Assembly: GCA_963826165.1 (NCBI GenBank)
Contig: CAWGWC010000014.1
Span: 62,001 to 126,000 of the forward strand
Length of the DNA: 64,000 bases
Reading direction: 5' to 3'
Source: JACVRW01 sp963826165
GTDB lineage: Bacteria > Actinomycetota > Thermoleophilia > Solirubrobacterales > Thermoleophilaceae
Part shown: one piece after another, positions 60,279 through 64,000 of the stretch
Position numbering within the stretch: position 1 is the stretch's first letter
Layout of the letters: every line of letters starts with the position of its first letter
Notes under the pieces: generated by a model
The model's database searches: none
Told to the model about the DNA's origin: nothing
Seen by the model: the letters and a program-made list of their open reading frames with translations, nothing else
Translations under genes and position numbers: made by a program

Positions 60279-61455
60279 GAGCATGGCGATGGTCATCGGC
60301 CAGGCCAGCCAGGGGTTGGTCTGGCCGAGGTCTTCGAACGAGGCCAGGTCGTCGCCGTGCTCTGACACGCGCTCGCGCGCGACCACGACGGCGAAGGCGG
60401 TCACGTTCATGGCCAGGTACACGGCCAGGTAGAAGACGGTGGCCTCGAGTCCGAGCCGGGTGCCCACCACCACCCCCACCAGGAGGTAGCCGGCCTGGGC
60501 GATGCTCGACCAGGCGAGCATGCGCTTCAGCGAGCGCTGCGCCAGGGCACCCACGTTGCCGATCACGATCGTGGTGGCCGCGAGGACGGCCAGCGCAGGG
60601 GCCCAGTCGAGTTGTGCGAGGCCGAGCGCGTCGTAGAAGAGCCGCAGGAAGACGGCGAACGCCGCCGCCTTGGTGGCCACCGCCATGAAGGTGGTGATCG
60701 GCGTGGGGGCGCCCTGGTAGACGTCCGGCGTCCACTGGTGGAAGGGAGCCACCGACGCCTTGAAGGCCAGTCCGACGATGGTGAGGCCGATGCCGGTGAG
60801 CAGCAGCGGATCCGTGACCGACAGCTCGCCGCCGCCTTCCAGAGCCGTCGCGATCTCCCCGAACTGCATCGAGCCGCTGGCGCCGTAGATCAGCGCCAGG
60901 CCGTAGAGCAGGGTGGCCGAGCCCACCGAGCCGATCACCAGGTACTTGAGGCCGGACTCGAGCGACGCGCGCTTGCGTATGTCGCTGGCGCAGAGGACGT
61001 AGAGCGGAATCGACAGCAGCTCGATGCCGATGAAGAGCGTGATCAGGTTCTCGGCCGAGGCCAGCACGACCATCCCGGCGATCGAGCCCAGCAGCAGAGC
61101 GTGGTACTCCCCGTGGCCGGCTTCGCGCGGGGCGCTGGCCCTCAGCGAGAGCACCACGGCCACGAGCCCGGCCACGTAGAAGAGCATCGACAGCCCGAGC
61201 GACAGCGTGTCCACCGCCAGGCTGCCCTCGAGGATCGGCGGCAGGTCGCCCGGCTCCCAGATCCAGATCGTCAGGCCGATCGCGGTGAAGCAGCGAGACG
61301 GCGGTGAGGACGGGGACGAGCGTGAGCCGCGCAAAGCTCGAGCGCAGCAGTCCGACCATCAACACGACGACGGCGCCGCCCACGAGCGCGAGCAGCGGCG
61401 ACAGCTCGCGGTAGGCGATCTCCGGGGCTTCGACCTGGGCGAGGAGGGCGCTCAC
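59910..61455 (-). CDS. nuoN: NADH-quinone oxidoreductase subunit N, frameshifted
   Basis: Complex I proton-pumping membrane subunit, about 14 helices. GTG 61455 gives MSALLAQVEAPEIAYRELSP, the normal NuoN beginning. The frame then breaks near 61290 (an apparent extra base in CTGCTTCACC), after which a second frame carries the rest: FTAIGLTIWIWEPGD, then ENLITLFIGIELLSIPLYVL, the lysine in LAFKASVAPFHQWTPD, and RSLKRMLAWSSIAQAGYLL. Sequence on both sides is conserved, so a sequence error is likely. Coupled to nuoM by GTGA. Confidence 0.9.
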
Positions 61456-62993
61456 GGCGTCCGCTCCGCCAGCTTCAGCCGCTCGGCTCGCCGCTCACGG
61501 GCGGCTTCGGCGCGGGCCAGCGAGTCGGCCACCGCTCGCGCCGGGGCGATGCGCTCGACGGTGGCCCGCTCGGTGCGCTGGACCACGAAGTTGGGGTACA
61601 CGCCGAGGGCCACGATCACCGCCACCAGCGGCACGATCGCGACGAGCTCGGGTCCGCGGACGTCGTTCGACTCGACCTTCGGCCCGCGCCGGCCGTGCAT
61701 GGTGCGCTGGAACACGCGAATCATGTACACGGCGGCCAGCACCACGCCGACGCTGGCCACGAGGCCGTAGACGAGCTTGTCCTCATAGGAGCCGAACAGC
61801 ACCAGCACCTCGCCCACGAAGTTGGCCGAGCCGGGCATGGCCAGGGTGGCGAAGGTGACGATCAGGAAGAGCGCCGCCAGCACCGGTGCTCGCGTGGCCA
61901 TGCCACCGAGTTGCGACACCGACTGGCTGCCCTCGGCCCGCGCGGCGATCACCCCGATGATCAGGAACAGCGGCACCACCACGAGCCCGTGGTTGAGCAT
62001 CTGGAAGACCGCCCCCTGGGCGCCCTTGGCCTCGAGGGCGAAGATGCCGAGCACGATGAAGCCCAGCTGGGCGATCGAGGAGTAGGCCACCACCATCCGC
62101 ACGTTGTCCTGGGAGAAGGCCAGGATCGAGCCGTACAGGATCGAGAAGACCGCGATGATGATGAACAGCTCCTGCCAGTGCTGGGAGCCCTCGGGCATCA
62201 CCGGCAGCACGATGCGCAGGAAGCCGTAGACGCCGACCTTCGACAGCACCGCGGACAGCAGGGCCAGCACGGGAATCGAGGTCGACCGGTAGGTCTCGGG
62301 CACCCAGCCGTGCAGCGGGAACAGCGGGGCTTTGACGAAGAAGGCGAGCGCGAACAGCAGCACGATCCAGTGCTGGGTGCCCTCGGGCACGGAGCGCTCC
62401 TCGAGCACGGCGAGCGAGAACGACAGCTCGCCGCCTTCCGGCGTGGCCAGCACGCCCAGGGCGATCGCCGCGCCGAGCATCAGCAGCGAGCCCACCAGCG
62501 TGTAGATCACGAACTTCGTAGTGGCCCGCACCCTGTCGCCCGTGCCCCAGCCTCCGATCAGGAAGTAGAAGGGCACCAGCATCAGGTCGAAGAAGATGAT
62601 GAACAGAGCGAGGTCCTGGGCCATGAACGCGCCCAGCACCGCGGTCTCGGCGAGCGCGAGGTGGAAGAAGAAGAGCCGTGTGCGCTCGTGCTCCTTGAAG
62701 GCGGCGACGAGCGTGCAGGGCACCCAGGCGATCGCCGTGAGCAGGACCATGAACAGGTTGAGCCCGTCGACGCCGAGCTGATAGCGGATGCCGAGCTCGG
62801 GAATCCACTCGTCGTCGGTCACGTACTGCAGCCCCGCGCCGCGATCGAAGTCGGCCAGCATCACCACCGCGTAGGCGAGCACGGCCACGGTGCCCGCGAG
62901 AACGGCCCAGCGCGCCATCCCGCGCGGCAGCACCGCGCCGATCACGCCGGCGGCCAGCGGGAGGAAGAGGATGATCGTCAGGTGGATGGTCAC
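61452..62993 (-). CDS. nuoM: NADH-quinone oxidoreductase subunit M
   Basis: A 513-residue complex I antiporter-like subunit with about 14 helices. GVDGLNLFMVLLTAIAWVPC, the lysine in FFVKAPLFPLHGWVPETYRS, YSSIAQLGFIVLGI and FNHG-equivalent MLNHGLVVVPLFLIIG. ATG 62993 overlaps the nuoL stop. Pumps protons with nuoL/nuoN. The C-terminus is an amphipathic charged tail (RAEAARERRAERLKLAERTP). Confidence 0.96.
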   Translation of the reverse strand: MTIHLTIILFLPLAAGVIGAVLPRGMARWAVLAGTVAVLAYAVVMLADFDRGAGLQYVTDDEWIPELGIRYQLGVDGLNLFMVLLTAIAWVPCTLVAAFKEHERTRLFFFHLALAETAVLGAFMAQDLALFIIFFDLMLVPFYFLIGGWGTGDRVRATTKFVIYTLVGSLLMLGAAIALGVLATPEGGELSFSLAVLEERSVPEGTQHWIVLLFALAFFVKAPLFPLHGWVPETYRSTSIPVLALLSAVLSKVGVYGFLRIVLPVMPEGSQHWQELFIIIAVFSILYGSILAFSQDNVRMVVAYSSIAQLGFIVLGIFALEAKGAQGAVFQMLNHGLVVVPLFLIIGVIAARAEGSQSVSQLGGMATRAPVLAALFLIVTFATLAMPGSANFVGEVLVLFGSYEDKLVYGLVASVGVVLAAVYMIRVFQRTMHGRRGPKVESNDVRGPELVAIVPLVAVIVALGVYPNFVVQRTERATVERIAPARAVADSLARAEAARERRAERLKLAERTP

Positions 62994-64000
62994 GAGCTCA
63001 CGATGAGGAAGTAGAGGACCACCAGGGCCGCGCCGAACAGCAGCAGCAGCGCATAGGCGCGTAGGTAGCCGGTCTGGATGGCGCGGGCCACGGACGTGCC
63101 GGCGCGCACGATGCCGGTGGCGCCGCCGACGATGAAGCCCTGCACGAAGTCGGTCTCGATCACGCGCCGGCCGAACGACCCGAGGCTCGACATCGGCCGC
63201 ACGAAGACCGCGTCATAGAGCTCGTCGAAGTACCACTTGTGGAAGAGGAAGGCGTGCACCCGGCCGAACCGGTTCTGCAGCTCGAGGGTGATCCCCCGTC
63301 GCCGAATGAAGAACACGTAGGCGAGGAAGATCGAGGAGACCGAGATGATGCCGCCGGCGGCCAGGCCGACCCACTCGGCGGAGACGGTGGGCTTGTCCTC
63401 GGCGTAGATCGAGCTCTCGAAGGTGGGCTCGAGGAAGTGCTCGAGCGTGTCGGTCAGGCCGGGGATCCCCACCACCCCGGCAACGATCGCCAGCACGGCC
63501 AGCGGGGCCATGGCGAACTTCATCGGCCACGACTGCTCGGCCACGTGGTGCTCGGGGCCGGGGAAGCCGATCTCGGTGTCCTCCGCCTCGCCAGTGGCAG
63601 GATTGAGCGGTTCACCGTGGGCCACGTGGCCGCCCTCGAGCTCGCGGGCCTCCGGCACCGGCTCGCCGAAGAACACCCTGAACACCATGCGGAAGGCGTA
63701 GAAGGCGGTGAGCGCCGCGGCGATGTAGCCGGCCACCGCCAGCACCACGAAGCCCCCACCGCGGTTGAGGGTGTAGGCGAGGATCTCATCCTTCGAGAAG
63801 AAGCCCGAGGTGAAGGGAAAGCCGGCCAGCGCCAGCGCGCCGGCCACGAAGGTGATGAAGGTGAACGGCATGGCCTTGCGAAAGCCGCCCATCCGGTCCA
63901 TGTCCTGGATCCCGGCCATCGCGCCGATCACCGATCCGGCCGCCATGAACAGCAGAGCCTTGAAGAAGGCGTGGGTCATCAGGTGGAACAGCCCGGCGCC
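62990..64000 (-). CDS. nuoL: NADH-quinone oxidoreductase subunit L, 5' end cut by window
   Basis: The C-terminal part of NuoL. It begins inside the window edge with GLFHLMTHAFFKALLFMAAG, the conserved helix with the transport lysine, then FTFITFVAGALALAGFPFTS and SKDEILAYTL. The long C-terminal helix HL and final membrane helices follow (FVQGFIVGGATGIVRAGTSV; LLLLFGAALVVLYFLIVSS). Stop at 62990 overlaps nuoM's start (ATGA). The start codon lies beyond 64000. Confidence 0.95.
   Translation of the reverse strand, partial: GAGLFHLMTHAFFKALLFMAAGSVIGAMAGIQDMDRMGGFRKAMPFTFITFVAGALALAGFPFTSGFFSKDEILAYTLNRGGGFVVLAVAGYIAAALTAFYAFRMVFRVFFGEPVPEARELEGGHVAHGEPLNPATGEAEDTEIGFPGPEHHVAEQSWPMKFAMAPLAVLAIVAGVVGIPGLTDTLEHFLEPTFESSIYAEDKPTVSAEWVGLAAGGIISVSSIFLAYVFFIRRRGITLELQNRFGRVHAFLFHKWYFDELYDAVFVRPMSSLGSFGRRVIETDFVQGFIVGGATGIVRAGTSVARAIQTGYLRAYALLLLFGAALVVLYFLIVSS

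Noticed and set aside
59500..61455. Minus-strand 651-residue open frame across nuoN
   Set aside because: Only its first 54 residues are NuoN; the rest is the wrong frame after the frameshift near 61290.

Overview
The window is a gene-dense, very GC-rich bacterial chromosome segment of roughly 70% G+C by eye. Many genes start with GTG, four-base start/stop overlaps are common, and promoters are often leaderless. RskA-like anti-sigma factors with ECF sigma partners, a mycobacterial-type ATP-dependent DNA ligase, an R2lox-type oxidase and an orphan TrpB2 point to Actinomycetota. My best guess is Thermoleophilia (Solirubrobacterales), but there is no rRNA or other marker here to prove it. I see no tRNA, rRNA, CRISPR array, insertion sequence or prophage. 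No intergenic stretch exceeds 300 bases; the longest is about 220 bases, at 48173-48393.

Region 1-15.6 kb. A lipoyl E2 acyltransferase runs off the left edge. It is followed by an FAD-linked oxidase and MBL hydrolase pair, metF, an ECF sigma/anti-sigma pair, small conserved proteins, MOSC, moaA and HD proteins, citrate synthase, a lipoprotein, a GNAT, three small proteins, a PfkB kinase, a quinone-oxidoreductase-like enzyme and a decayed AbiEi-DUF559 gene.

Region 15.6-33 kb. A coupled operon encodes DEAD-box helicase, cyclophilin and two thioredoxin-fold proteins. Next come two HAD hydrolases (one coupled to an APH-like kinase), a frameshifted cupredoxin, TetR with an R2lox-like oxidase, an MFS carrier, rpiB, an unusual Fpg with Bcp, a cupredoxin lipoprotein, a second ECF sigma/anti-sigma pair, a methyltransferase and a remnant of another, a flippase-like protein, a saccharopine-dehydrogenase-like reductase and a CBS protein.

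Region 33-48 kb. This holds TrpB2, a flavin monooxygenase, rpe, an RTX-like secreted protein, a double-length ThyX-like protein, a PhoD-like phosphatase, the proline catabolic pair (PRODH and P5C dehydrogenase), and a one-chain PHP phosphoesterase/APS kinase fusion. GNAT, VOC and SRPBCC genes follow.

Region 48-64 kb. Almost everything lies on the minus strand: a frameshifted secreted protein, histidine kinase, response regulator, DNA ligase, a DHA2 drug-type carrier, two sulfatase-fold proteins (one apparently catalytically dead), an acyl-CoA ligase, and nuoN-nuoM-nuoL of complex I, cut by the right edge.

The most interesting signals are: (i) back-to-back leaderless promoters sharing one TA step (A-N3-TA-N3-T) between several divergent pairs; (ii) a GAACC-N16-CG[A/T]A promoter before both ECF sigma genes and a cupredoxin gene; (iii) the PHP/APS-kinase fusion; (iv) the sulfatase-fold enzyme/pseudoenzyme pair; and (v) the tandem ThyX whose halves retain different parts of the signature. 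Several conserved genes (E2, nuoN, a cupredoxin, a secreted protein) carry single frameshifts, so residual indel errors in the assembly are a real possibility.
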